64,000 nt of DNA from positions 62,001 to 126,000 of the forward strand of contig NZ_WVHL01000002.1 in assembly GCF_009861525.1 (NCBI RefSeq), written 5' to 3'. The position numbers and the translations under genes are program-made. The notes beneath the pieces were generated by a model. That model did no database searches. It saw only the letters and a list, made by a program, of their open reading frames with translations, and had not been told where the DNA came from. Of this stretch, positions 53,208 to 61,363 are shown piece by piece; position 1 is the stretch's first letter, and the number at the start of each line of letters is the position of its first letter. Source of the stretch: Pseudomonas sp. LD120 (GTDB lineage: Bacteria; Pseudomonadota; Gammaproteobacteria; Pseudomonadales; Pseudomonadaceae).

Positions 53208-53453
53208 ATGAACCCTATGCAAGCGTCGGCCTGGGACCAGGCCGCCATCGCCCTCAAACACAATGTGGCCAAGTTGCCTGCTGGGTACCAAGGCAAGGTT
53301 CGCCAGATCATTGGGGAAACGCTGTGGGAGCCTTTGCAACGCACGACCCGCCATCGCTTTGGCAAGCATGTACGAGCCAATCTTGAACACTATGGGTTGG
53401 TGTTCGTGGGCCAGGCGGGGACCATAGCGGTGTACAAGAAGTCGGCGGTCTGA
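53208..53453 (+). CDS. Small basic protein of unknown function
   Basis: 81 residues from ATG 53208, with GGAGA 7 nt upstream. It is helical with a basic middle (QRTTRHRFGKHVRANLEHYG) and ends in a short beta segment. No motif recognised. It lies 62 bp after the HTH gene and before a terminator (53515), so the two form a transcription unit. A toxin-antitoxin or phage-derived pair is possible but not shown. Confidence 0.6.
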   Translation: MNPMQASAWDQAAIALKHNVAKLPAGYQGKVRQIIGETLWEPLQRTTRHRFGKHVRANLEHYGLVFVGQAGTIAVYKKSAV

Positions 53454-53514
53454 TCGGCCTGCTGACGGCGGGCCCAGCCTCGGTGGGGCCACCTGCCGTG
53501 TCAGCGTTGCAAAG

Positions 53515-53549
53515 CGCCGTTGCCCCTGGTTGGGCAGCGGCGTTTTTTT
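53515..53549 (+). terminator. Rho-independent terminator
   Basis: 11-bp stem CGCCGTTGCCC/GGGCAGCGGCG (one G-T), 6-nt loop, seven T. It ends the unit 52669-53453. Confidence 0.9.
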
Positions 53550-53666
53550 GTTTGAGCGCCGATTTCCCGCCGCCTGAATGACCTTGGCCAGATTGTCCTG
53601 TGCTCTGTTGCTTCTTTCCTGCGTCGCAACTTGCATTGTCCCTTTCTGCCGGTCGGAGTTTGCTTG

Positions 53667-55793
53667 ATGTCTTCCCCAAAATCCTTGCCCACGGTCCTCC
53701 TGGGCCTGGCCCTTGCCTGCCCGGCGCTTGCCGAAACCCGCGCTGTAGAGTTGGCGCCGGCGCAGGTGCTGGGGCAGGAGCCGGTTGGCGAGGGGCAGGG
53801 CATGGAGGAGGCCGCGGCACGGCTGGCCCAGGTGCCCGGCGGCACCAATCTGGTGGACATGCGCCAGCCGCTGCAGGGCCGGGTGGCCAGCAACCAGGAG
53901 GTGCTGGCCTACCAGCCCGGGGTCTATGCCCAGTCGGCGGGCAACGAAGGGGTGAAGATCTCGATCCGTGGTTCGGGCATCAACCGCGCGCCGGGGGCCC
54001 ATGCCTCGGGGCTGTATACGATGCTCGACGGCCTGCCGCTGACCGGTCCCGGCGGTACGCCCTATGAGTTGCTGGAGCCGCTGTGGGTCGATCACGTGGA
54101 GGTGCTGCGTGGCGCCAATGGTTTCGAGCGTGGCGCCCTGGCCTTGGGCGGGGCCATTGACTACGTCAGCCACACCGGCCACGACGCGCCGCTGTTGCAG
54201 GTGCGTTACGCCACTGGCAGCCATGGCTATCAGCAGCGTCAGCTCAGTTCCGGGCAAGTGCTGGGGGATTTCGACTATTACGTGTCACTGACCGACGCCA
54301 ATGCCGACGGTTATCAGGACCACACCCGCAGCCAGAGCCGCGGGGTGATCGGCAACTTCGGCTACCGCTTCAACCCGAACCTGGAGACCCGTTTCTACCT
54401 GCGCTACCGCGAGACCGACAACGATCTGGCCGGACGGGTCAGCAAACGTTCCATCGAGCACGACCCGCGGGCGGCCAACCCGGCCTACGTTCGCCGCGAC
54501 GACCGGCGCAAGCAGCCGGGCAGCACCTTTGTCGGCAACAAGACCACCTACTACATCGACGACGATTCGAGCATCCAGACTGGCCTGGTCTACCACGACT
54601 ACCCCATGGACTTGCGCGAAGGCCCCAACCGCCTGAAGGTGGCCTACAGCGACGTCAGCGGCACCTTGGACTACAAGCGCCGCGACAGCCTCTGGGGCAT
54701 GGAAAGCCGCAGCACCCTGGGCCTGCGGGTCACCAAGCACCTGCCCAATGACGGCGCCAGCGAATTCGTGCGGATTCCCACAGGCAACACCGCCAGCTAT
54801 GCGCCAGGCACGCGGATTCGCAACTTCACCTACCAGGGCTCGGACACCGTTCTGCACCTTGGCAATGACCTGGAGATCGCCGACGATCTGTGGCTGAGCA
54901 CCGGGCTGGCGGCCATCTACACCCGCCGCGAGAGCGCGGTGACCTACCCCGAGGGCGGTGGCAAGACCAGCCTTGGCGACTGGGACTACGCGCCGCGCCT
55001 GGGCCTGCGCTACCAGTTGACGCCGGATGTGCAGCTGTTCGGCAACCTCAGCCGTTCGGTGCAAGCACCGCACCCCTGGTCGCTGATCTACAGCTCGAAC
55101 CTGCGCTTCCCGGCCGGTAGCGGAGTGGCCAGCGGCGCCCAGCGCGATCCGATCAAGCTGCGCAACCAGACCGCCACCACCCTGGAGCTGGGCGGCCGCG
55201 GCGACAGCGGCCTGGGCCAGTGGAGCCTGGCCTGGTACTACGCCCAGGTGCGCCACGAGCTGCTTTCGGTACTGCCCGATCCCAGCGCCACCACGCTCTA
55301 TGAACTCAATGCCAGCCCCACGGTGCACCAGGGCGTGGAAGCCAGCTTGCACAGCGAGCTGTGGTCGCGCCCGGGTGTGGGCCGCCTGAGCCTGCGCCAG
55401 GCCTACACCTTCAGCGATTTCCACTACCGCGACGACTCGCGCTTTGGCAACAACCGCCTGCCGGGCCTGCCCATGCACTACTACCAGGGCGAGCTGCGTT
55501 ACGACTGGCCCCTGGGCTTCTTTGCCGCGGTCAACACCCAGCTGGTGTCGAAGGTGGCGGTGGACTACGCCAACAGCTACTACGCCGATCCTTACGCGCT
55601 GTTCGGCGCCACCCTGGGCTACAACGCGCCCAAGAACGACTGGCAGACCTGGGTCGATGTGCGCAACCTGACCGACAAGCGCTACGCCGCCACCGTGACC
55701 CCAGGCTACGACGACAAGGGGCTGGACGCGGCGCGCTCGACGCCGGGGGAAGGGCTGGGGGTGTACCTGGGGCTGTCCTGGAGCTTGCGTTGA
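53667..55793 (+). CDS. TonB-dependent outer-membrane receptor
   Basis: 708 residues from ATG 53667, with GGAG 10 nt upstream. Signal peptide ~1-22 (cut after ALA). Plug domain ~35-170 with VKISIRGSGINR and VDHVEVLRGANGFERGALALGGAIDYVS, then a ~22-strand barrel. The protein ends SWSLR rather than the usual terminal Phe. No sigma/anti-sigma pair or N-terminal signalling domain is present. Its ligand (siderophore or other chelate) is not evident, but it lies next to the putative biosynthetic operon 55851-61033, convergent to it. Confidence 0.9.
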   Translation: MSSPKSLPTVLLGLALACPALAETRAVELAPAQVLGQEPVGEGQGMEEAAARLAQVPGGTNLVDMRQPLQGRVASNQEVLAYQPGVYAQSAGNEGVKISIRGSGINRAPGAHASGLYTMLDGLPLTGPGGTPYELLEPLWVDHVEVLRGANGFERGALALGGAIDYVSHTGHDAPLLQVRYATGSHGYQQRQLSSGQVLGDFDYYVSLTDANADGYQDHTRSQSRGVIGNFGYRFNPNLETRFYLRYRETDNDLAGRVSKRSIEHDPRAANPAYVRRDDRRKQPGSTFVGNKTTYYIDDDSSIQTGLVYHDYPMDLREGPNRLKVAYSDVSGTLDYKRRDSLWGMESRSTLGLRVTKHLPNDGASEFVRIPTGNTASYAPGTRIRNFTYQGSDTVLHLGNDLEIADDLWLSTGLAAIYTRRESAVTYPEGGGKTSLGDWDYAPRLGLRYQLTPDVQLFGNLSRSVQAPHPWSLIYSSNLRFPAGSGVASGAQRDPIKLRNQTATTLELGGRGDSGLGQWSLAWYYAQVRHELLSVLPDPSATTLYELNASPTVHQGVEASLHSELWSRPGVGRLSLRQAYTFSDFHYRDDSRFGNNRLPGLPMHYYQGELRYDWPLGFFAAVNTQLVSKVAVDYANSYYADPYALFGATLGYNAPKNDWQTWVDVRNLTDKRYAATVTPGYDDKGLDAARSTPGEGLGVYLGLSWSLR

Positions 55794-55850
55794 CCGCGGA
55801 GGCATCAACACACAGGTCACCAGCGCGCTTCCTGGTGGCGCCGGCGGTGG

Positions 55851-56756
55851 TTACTTGAACACCTGGGCGCTTCTCTGCAGCAGGCGTTCGAGCAAGTTGA
55901 ACTGATAGACCAGCAGCGCCGCGACCACGATCAGTGAGCCGATGCCTTCATCCAGCGTGACAAACTCGCGCAGGACCACAAACGCCAGAATGGCGGAAAA
56001 CACCGGCTCGGAAATCTCGAACAGCTGCACGGTGGAGGCGGGGGCGTTGCGCAAGGCTTTGACCGTGAAGAAGTAACCGAGGATGGTCGGGAAAATCGCC
56101 AGCGGCAGCAGGAAGCGCCAGGCGTCTGAATTCAGCAGAAGCTCGCTGGGAGCGGATGTCAGCGGCAACAGATACAGGCTGCCCACGCCGATCAGCAGCC
56201 AGGTGCCCTCAATCCCTTCCACCAGCCTGAGGTACTTGGCCAGGAGCAGGAAGGCGCCGTAACAGGCCCCTGAGCACAGGGCCAGAAACAGATAGCGGGG
56301 ATCGGCGTGGGCGCCCTGGGGCAGCATCATCAACAGACCGACCATGATCATCAGCAGGCAGAACAGGGTATTGCGGGTGATCCGCTCGGCGAAGAAGCAA
56401 TGCCCGGCGATCAGCGTGGTGACGGTGGACGAACCGATCAGCGTCACCACCACCAGGGGGGCCGCCAGCCCCTGGTAGGCGATGGTTTCGAAGGTGAACA
56501 GGCCGAAGATGCCGAACAGCGCGCACACCGCCACCGCCAGCAGCGACTTGGCCCTCAGGTCCAGCTGGCGCCAGCGACCACTGAGCGCGACCCAGACCCC
56601 GAGACAGGCAAAGGCGACCACACATTTGCAGAAGGCAATATCGCCCGGGGTGTAGGTGCCGATCAGCAATTTGGCAAAAATGCCCGAGGTACTGTTGAAA
56701 AAAGCCGCCAACAGGGCGCAGATAATGCCTGTTCTGAGCTGTGGGTTAAGTTCCAT
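55851..56756 (-). CDS. EamA/DMT-family transporter, last gene of the 61033-55851 operon
   Basis: 301 residues from ATG 56756 with GGAGTGAAG upstream. Ten transmembrane segments in two EamA repeats (about 10-140 and 155-290). Such proteins export amino acids or small metabolites across the inner membrane. It lies 53 bp after the ArgG-like gene on the same strand and is most simply the exporter of the cluster product or a self-protection pump. Confidence 0.85.
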   Translation of the reverse strand: MELNPQLRTGIICALLAAFFNSTSGIFAKLLIGTYTPGDIAFCKCVVAFACLGVWVALSGRWRQLDLRAKSLLAVAVCALFGIFGLFTFETIAYQGLAAPLVVVTLIGSSTVTTLIAGHCFFAERITRNTLFCLLMIMVGLLMMLPQGAHADPRYLFLALCSGACYGAFLLLAKYLRLVEGIEGTWLLIGVGSLYLLPLTSAPSELLLNSDAWRFLLPLAIFPTILGYFFTVKALRNAPASTVQLFEISEPVFSAILAFVVLREFVTLDEGIGSLIVVAALLVYQFNLLERLLQRSAQVFK

Positions 56757-56809
56757 CTTCACTCCGTCCGTATAGCGGCGAGGCGTCAGGCGACACCTCG
56801 CCGCGCTTT

Positions 56810-58066
56810 TCATAGTGTGTGCCAAAGGCCCTGATTGATTGCCCCGGTCAGCCCGGCCATTTTGATGCCTTGGCCGGTCGCCTGAAGGTAGCCTTCCGAA
56901 TCCGCATGGCTGAAACTGCCCACCGCTTCCATTGAGGCGTTGTCCTGGTTATAGAGGGCCGCCGGCACCCCTTGCGCCTGGACAAAACCCATCGTGCCCT
57001 TGTAGAGCTTCACCGAAATATCGCCGTTGACCACGCTGGACAGCTCGTCAATCGCGGCCATGGCCGCAGCGCTGGTCTTGTCGAACCAGGTCCCGCGGTA
57101 GATGTGATCGGCAAGCAATTGGCTGAGGTGGTCGAATAGCTTGTGCGAGCCTTGATCAAAGACGATTTGCGTCAGCCATTCGTGGCAGGTTCCCAAGAGT
57201 TCCATCCCGGGCGCTTCGTACACCCCCCGCGATTTGATGCCGATGATCCGATCCTCGACCAGGTGCACGTGCATACCGATGGCGTGCCGACCGGCCAGGA
57301 TATTGGCCTGTTCGATGAGCGCCAGTTCGTCCAGGGGGTTGCCGTTAATCGCCACCGGGCGGCCCAGGGCAAAGCTGATGGTCACCACTTCAGGCGTGTC
57401 GCAGCCGTTCTCGACCGCCACCCCCATGGTCGGGGCCACGACTGCGGCCGCCGTGCCCAGGCTTTCCAGAATGCCGGCTTCATGGGTCAGGCCCAACAGG
57501 TTGGCATCGGTGGAGTAGATGACCTCGGCGCCGGCTTTCAACGGCAGCCCGAGCCCCTGGCAGTACTCGATCATGGCCTTGCGACCCTTGAAGCGTTCCA
57601 GAAAGGCCGGGTCCCGCCAGGGCGCATAGACGCTGAACGAGGGTTGCAGCAGGTTGGTGATGTGCTGGAACCGGACCTGATCGTTGCCGCGCCCGGTGCA
57701 GCCGTGGGAGAGCACCTCGATCTTGAGTGCCTGCATTTTTTCCAGCATGCCCTTGAGCAGTACGTGGCGCGCGATGCCCGTGGTGTTCCAGTAGCGCCCG
57801 GCATGGAAGGCCCTGGACTTGATGACTTCGATGCCGGCTCTGGCCAGGCTGTGCCTGAGATCGAGGATGTGCACCGACTGCGCGCCGGCCGCCAGCATCC
57901 GCTCTTTGACCGCCTGCAGATCGACTTCATCGGGTTGCCCGAAGTCGGCGGTGACGCACTCCACTGCCACGTCGTGCTCTTTCAGCCAGCTGACAATGGT
58001 CATGCTGTCCAGGCCGCCGGAGCCGGCAAAACAGAGGGTTGTTCCCGCAAGGTCTTTTACGTGCAT
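56810..58066 (-). CDS. Argininosuccinate synthase-like ligase (secondary ArgG paralogue)
   Basis: 418 residues. The N-type ATP pyrophosphatase loop is present as FAGSGGLDSMT (about 13-23; usual ArgG AYSGGLDTS). STDANLLGLTHEAG (about 187-200) and other ArgG blocks follow. ArgG joins citrulline and aspartate through an adenylated intermediate. No argH or other arginine-biosynthesis gene is near, and its neighbours are tailoring enzymes, so it probably acts on a modified citrulline or ureido/guanidino substrate. The loop differences support altered specificity. Confidence 0.82.
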   Translation of the reverse strand: MHVKDLAGTTLCFAGSGGLDSMTIVSWLKEHDVAVECVTADFGQPDEVDLQAVKERMLAAGAQSVHILDLRHSLARAGIEVIKSRAFHAGRYWNTTGIARHVLLKGMLEKMQALKIEVLSHGCTGRGNDQVRFQHITNLLQPSFSVYAPWRDPAFLERFKGRKAMIEYCQGLGLPLKAGAEVIYSTDANLLGLTHEAGILESLGTAAAVVAPTMGVAVENGCDTPEVVTISFALGRPVAINGNPLDELALIEQANILAGRHAIGMHVHLVEDRIIGIKSRGVYEAPGMELLGTCHEWLTQIVFDQGSHKLFDHLSQLLADHIYRGTWFDKTSAAAMAAIDELSSVVNGDISVKLYKGTMGFVQAQGVPAALYNQDNASMEAVGSFSHADSEGYLQATGQGIKMAGLTGAINQGLWHTL

Positions 58067-58078
58067 GGTTTGAGTCCT

Positions 58079-59263
58079 TCAAAGAGAGTCCAGGGCATTG
58101 AGCAGATCGCTTTCCAGGTCGTGCACATCTTCGATGCCGACCGACAATCGAATCAGCGCCTTGTCAGGTTGTTCGGCCCGTGAGCCGACCAGCACCTGAT
58201 CATCCATGGCCTTGAGCATTGAGTGCGACATGGCCTCGGCGTGTTCGATGCAGCTGTGGATGCCCCCCAGGCTGACCGACAGCCCGGCAACGCGGGTGCT
58301 TTCCAGAAAGGTGGCGACATCTGCCGTGCCGCCTTTGATAAGGAACGAGACGACCGCGCCGCCGTGGTTCAGGTAGGCCGCCGTCAGGTGGGCATGGGCG
58401 TAGCCTTCAAGCAGCGGGTAGATGACGCTTTCGACCTTGGCGTGGCGCTGCAGGCGCCGGGCAATTTGCAGGGCGGAGCGCGACTGGCGCTCCAGGCGCA
58501 GTTCCAGGGTCTTCAGCCCCTGGGAGATGTTCCAGGCGGCATTGGGGTCGATGGCGGCGCCGAGCAGCGACTGGGTATGCCAGATCTTTTCCTGAAGTTC
58601 GCTGGAGCAGGACAGGGAGCCACCGAACACCGAGTAGTGACCGCCGGCATACTTGGTCAGGCTCATGATGACAATGTCTGCCAGCTGCGCCTGGGACTGA
58701 CGCATGTACGGCGGCACGAAGGTACTGTCGCAGATCGAGATCAACCGATGCTCATTGCACACGCGTGACAGCCCCGGCAGGTCGATCGCTTTCAGGTCCG
58801 GATTACTCAGGGCTTCGTAGTACACCAGGGTCAAGCGGCAGGTGCGGGCAATTGCCTCCAGGCTCTGGGCGTCGGCCGGATCGAAGACCTTGACCACGCC
58901 TCCCCATTGAGTGAAGTCCTCAAGGAAAAACCGTGTTGTATCGCCATAGAGGCTACTGGCAATCGCGACCACATCGCCGGGTCTGGCCAGTGCCAGCAGG
59001 GTGGTGGTGATGGCTGACATGCCGGAAGGAAAAATCAGTGACTGGTCCTTGTGCATCAGCAGGGATATCTGGTGTTCGAGATAGCTGACCGTGGGGTTGC
59101 CCCAGCGTGTGTAGTAGCTCGTGGGGTGGACCTGATGCTCGGTGGACACAGCGGTCTGGTAGCTGGGCATGCGAAACAGGCTGGTCTGGTAGATCGGCTG
59201 AACAAGAGGTTCATGTTCGTGCCCCACCACTTCAAGGTTCATCAGACGGGTAGAGTCTTTCAT
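58079..59263 (-). CDS. Cys/Met-metabolism PLP-dependent enzyme (cystathionine gamma-synthase/lyase fold)
   Basis: 394 residues. The PLP lysine is Lys204 (MSLTKYAGGHY); upstream SGMSAITTTLLAL gives the phosphate-binding loop (about 79-91). The YxR-type Tyr/Arg from the partner subunit is seen as YYTRWGNPT (about 50-58). Members do gamma-replacement or gamma/beta-elimination (MetB, MetZ, Met gamma-lyase, canavanine gamma-lyase). The start overlaps the desaturase stop by 4 bp (ATGA), so it is translationally coupled within the cluster. The reaction is unknown. Confidence 0.85.
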   Translation of the reverse strand: MKDSTRLMNLEVVGHEHEPLVQPIYQTSLFRMPSYQTAVSTEHQVHPTSYYTRWGNPTVSYLEHQISLLMHKDQSLIFPSGMSAITTTLLALARPGDVVAIASSLYGDTTRFFLEDFTQWGGVVKVFDPADAQSLEAIARTCRLTLVYYEALSNPDLKAIDLPGLSRVCNEHRLISICDSTFVPPYMRQSQAQLADIVIMSLTKYAGGHYSVFGGSLSCSSELQEKIWHTQSLLGAAIDPNAAWNISQGLKTLELRLERQSRSALQIARRLQRHAKVESVIYPLLEGYAHAHLTAAYLNHGGAVVSFLIKGGTADVATFLESTRVAGLSVSLGGIHSCIEHAEAMSHSMLKAMDDQVLVGSRAEQPDKALIRLSVGIEDVHDLESDLLNALDSL

Positions 59264-60270
59264 ACAGCCTCTTCTTTTTTATAGGTGGGCGTGGTGAGCG
59301 GCGGTAGCGCTATGTCACCGTCCATCAGCGCAGGGATCAGGGGTTTCACCTCGTTGGCCGAGAGGAACACGCCCCCGAAGCCGGCATTGACTTGTCGGTA
59401 TTGCCGATCGTTGAGCATCAGCCGGTGGGCTTTTTGCATGTTCCAGTAGGGGATGCTGGGACGCAGGTGGTGCACCAGATGGAAATTTTCCTGATGCACG
59501 CTGAGGAAAAAGCCTTCCAGCGGGTGGCTGAAGCGGTTGCGTGTCAGCAGCAGCCCGTCCTGGCTTTGGCCCAGCAACGGGTAGTGCTCCGCGATCTCGA
59601 TAAAGCGGCCAATGACCATGAAGGCGGTCAGGTAAGGCAAGACCCAGAACAGCAGCAGTTGTTGCAGCAGACCGAGCCAGGCGGCGGCGCTCAGGAGGCC
59701 CGACCAGAGCACGAGCATGCCCAGGGCTTCGCCCTTGTAGCGGACCAGGGAGCCGAATCGATGCTTGAACAGATAGCCGATGTACTGCGGCATGTTGAAC
59801 AGCAGCAGCGTGGCCAGGACATGCTCCAGGCCGAACGCCTTGCGGTCCTTGACGGCATAGAGTCCGGCATCCTGATAGAACAGAAAGTCCGGGTCCTTCT
59901 GCGGATCGCCGAGGTAGGGGTGATGTTCATGCACGTGAGAGTGCTTGTAGGCGTTGAATGACTGGAAAATCAGAAAAGCCGTCAAGTACCTGCCAATCAG
60001 GTTGTTCAAGCGCCTGGATTTCGCCGCTCGTCCATGAGCGGCGTCGTGCATCACCGTGGCCAGGCCACGCTGCCGGGCACCAATGATCAGCAAGGCCAGT
60101 GGGTACAGGTAGTAGCAATGACCGCTTGCCCAGGCGCACAGCGCCACGAGGGTGAAGTCGGTGCTCAGCCCGAGCAGCGCGTGCCAGTTATCGGTCACCG
60201 CCAGGTGATTGAGTTTCTGCGTGAGTTCGCGGGAAAAGCGGTAGTTCCTGACAGTCATCGTCTGCTCCAT
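59260..60270 (-). CDS. Membrane fatty-acid-desaturase-like diiron enzyme (possible arginine hydroxylase, GntB-like)
   Basis: 336 residues; ATG at residue 5 is an alternative start. The three His boxes of the integral-membrane diiron family are present: HDAAH (75-79), HSHVHEHH (110-117) and HLVHH (264-268), with hydrophobic pairs between. Normal members desaturate or hydroxylate lipids, but a related membrane enzyme, GntB, hydroxylates the gamma-carbon of arginine in guanitoxin biosynthesis (from memory). In this operon an amino-acid substrate is more likely than a lipid. It is 16 bp after the YqcI/YcgG gene. Confidence 0.78.
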   Translation of the reverse strand: MEQTMTVRNYRFSRELTQKLNHLAVTDNWHALLGLSTDFTLVALCAWASGHCYYLYPLALLIIGARQRGLATVMHDAAHGRAAKSRRLNNLIGRYLTAFLIFQSFNAYKHSHVHEHHPYLGDPQKDPDFLFYQDAGLYAVKDRKAFGLEHVLATLLLFNMPQYIGYLFKHRFGSLVRYKGEALGMLVLWSGLLSAAAWLGLLQQLLLFWVLPYLTAFMVIGRFIEIAEHYPLLGQSQDGLLLTRNRFSHPLEGFFLSVHQENFHLVHHLRPSIPYWNMQKAHRLMLNDRQYRQVNAGFGGVFLSANEVKPLIPALMDGDIALPPLTTPTYKKEEAV

Positions 60271-60286
60271 GACGAAATTGCTCCCT

Positions 60287-61033
60287 TCAGGCCTTGGCCG
60301 TGTTATCCGGCATGTGAAAGGGGCATGTGCCCTCCAGGACAGCCTCGCGATCCCCCAGCCAGAACTGCTTCCAGTCCCGGTTCTGGCCCTGGCCGTGGGT
60401 GGCCAGGTCGGCCGAGACCGGCACCTGGTCGTAGGTGTTTATCCGCTGGCGGATGAACTGCCTGATCACGTCTCCCTTGGCATTGGGGGGCGCGATGCAA
60501 TCGATGCCGTCGCGCAACTGCATGACCAGTACCAGGCGGCTGCCGAGGTTGCGGCTGCGGCGCAGCAGGTGCTCGGGGCTGGAGAGGTTGACGAACAGAC
60601 GCTGCCCCTGGAAGCAGTAGGCCCAATCCTGGTCATCCGGATTGCGAGTCAGCTGCTCGGGCCAGGGAATCTCGTCGCGTCGCACAAAGTCATTGAGCAA
60701 GTCCCAGGAGATCTGCTCATGGCCCCCGGCGACGCCGTCGGTGTTGACCACAATCAGCAGGATCTTCATGGCCGCGACCCGCTCATCCGGGGTGGCCAGG
60801 ACGTTGCCAACGTAGTGCTTGAAGGCTTCAAAAGCCTTGAGTCTTTCAACCTCGGACTGGCAGTCCTCCATGAAGTGGAAGTCTATGTAGCCTTTTTCGT
60901 AAGCCTGTTTCACGTAGATACAGGGAAAATCCTCGGCACAGGCCAACGCCTCGAATTCCGCTCTGTAGGACTTTTTCCATGAGTCCGGGACGCCGCAAGC
61001 GGCGGGCACAGCTTTTTCACTCAGTGCATTCAT
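60287..61033 (-). CDS. YqcI/YcgG-family protein (GntA-like heme N-hydroxylase candidate), first gene of operon
   Basis: 248 residues from ATG 61033, with GGAG 7 nt upstream; the longer frame to 61105 has no ribosome site. The sequence resembles YqcI/YcgG proteins: FPCIYVKQAYEKG near residue 36, then DGIDCIAPPNAKGDVIR (about 184-200) and a C-terminal CPFHM. A member of this family, GntA, is a heme-dependent N-hydroxylase of a guanidine in guanitoxin biosynthesis. N-hydroxylation of a guanidino or amino group is therefore the favoured guess. Two ModE-like operators precede it. Confidence 0.65.
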   Translation of the reverse strand: MNALSEKAVPAACGVPDSWKKSYRAEFEALACAEDFPCIYVKQAYEKGYIDFHFMEDCQSEVERLKAFEAFKHYVGNVLATPDERVAAMKILLIVVNTDGVAGGHEQISWDLLNDFVRRDEIPWPEQLTRNPDDQDWAYCFQGQRLFVNLSSPEHLLRRSRNLGSRLVLVMQLRDGIDCIAPPNAKGDVIRQFIRQRINTYDQVPVSADLATHGQGQNRDWKQFWLGDREAVLEGTCPFHMPDNTAKA

Positions 61034-61054
61034 CAACCAACTCCATGGTGACTT

Positions 61055-61078
61055 CGATATGCATTCATTTGCATATCG
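61055..61078. promoter_or_regulatory. ModE-like operator 1
   Basis: CGATATGCA-N6-TGCATATCG, a perfect 9-bp inverted repeat, 24 bp in all, 21 bp before the start of the operon. Half-site layout CG-n-TATnnA-N6-TnnATA-n-CG is that of the ModE box as I recall it from E. coli. Confidence 0.65.
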
Positions 61079-61127
61079 ATGGACAGGGCTCAACCTCAGG
61101 TGCATCTCCTGGCAGCAGTTCGGCAGG

Positions 61128-61151
61128 CGATATGCAACAAATTACATAACG
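61128..61151. promoter_or_regulatory. ModE-like operator 2
   Basis: CGATATGCA-N6-TACATAACG, again 24 bp, with the same left half as operator 1 and the right half ending ATAACG like the E. coli ModE box. Its centre is 73 bp (seven helical turns) from that of operator 1. Confidence 0.6.
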
Positions 61152-61363
61152 GATGCGGCCCCTTCAAGTCGCCAATCGCTGTTTTTTTCTGCAGGGGGGC
61201 TTGGAGCTTCGGCTGATGGCTTCGGCTCTTTGCCGGCTCGTGGAGCGGCAACGGCAGGGCGCCTCGGGTTGGCCGTGGCGATGTCGGGGCAGGGCGTTCG
61301 ACGCTCAATCAGCGGCGTGCTAACTTGCCTTCCCCTATCGTGTTGACAGCAAAAGATTTTCTT

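Noticed and set aside
58079-59263. PLP gene as part of ordinary methionine biosynthesis (metB/metZ)
   Set aside because: It overlaps the desaturase-like gene and sits in a five-gene operon with no methionine genes, so a dedicated role is more likely.
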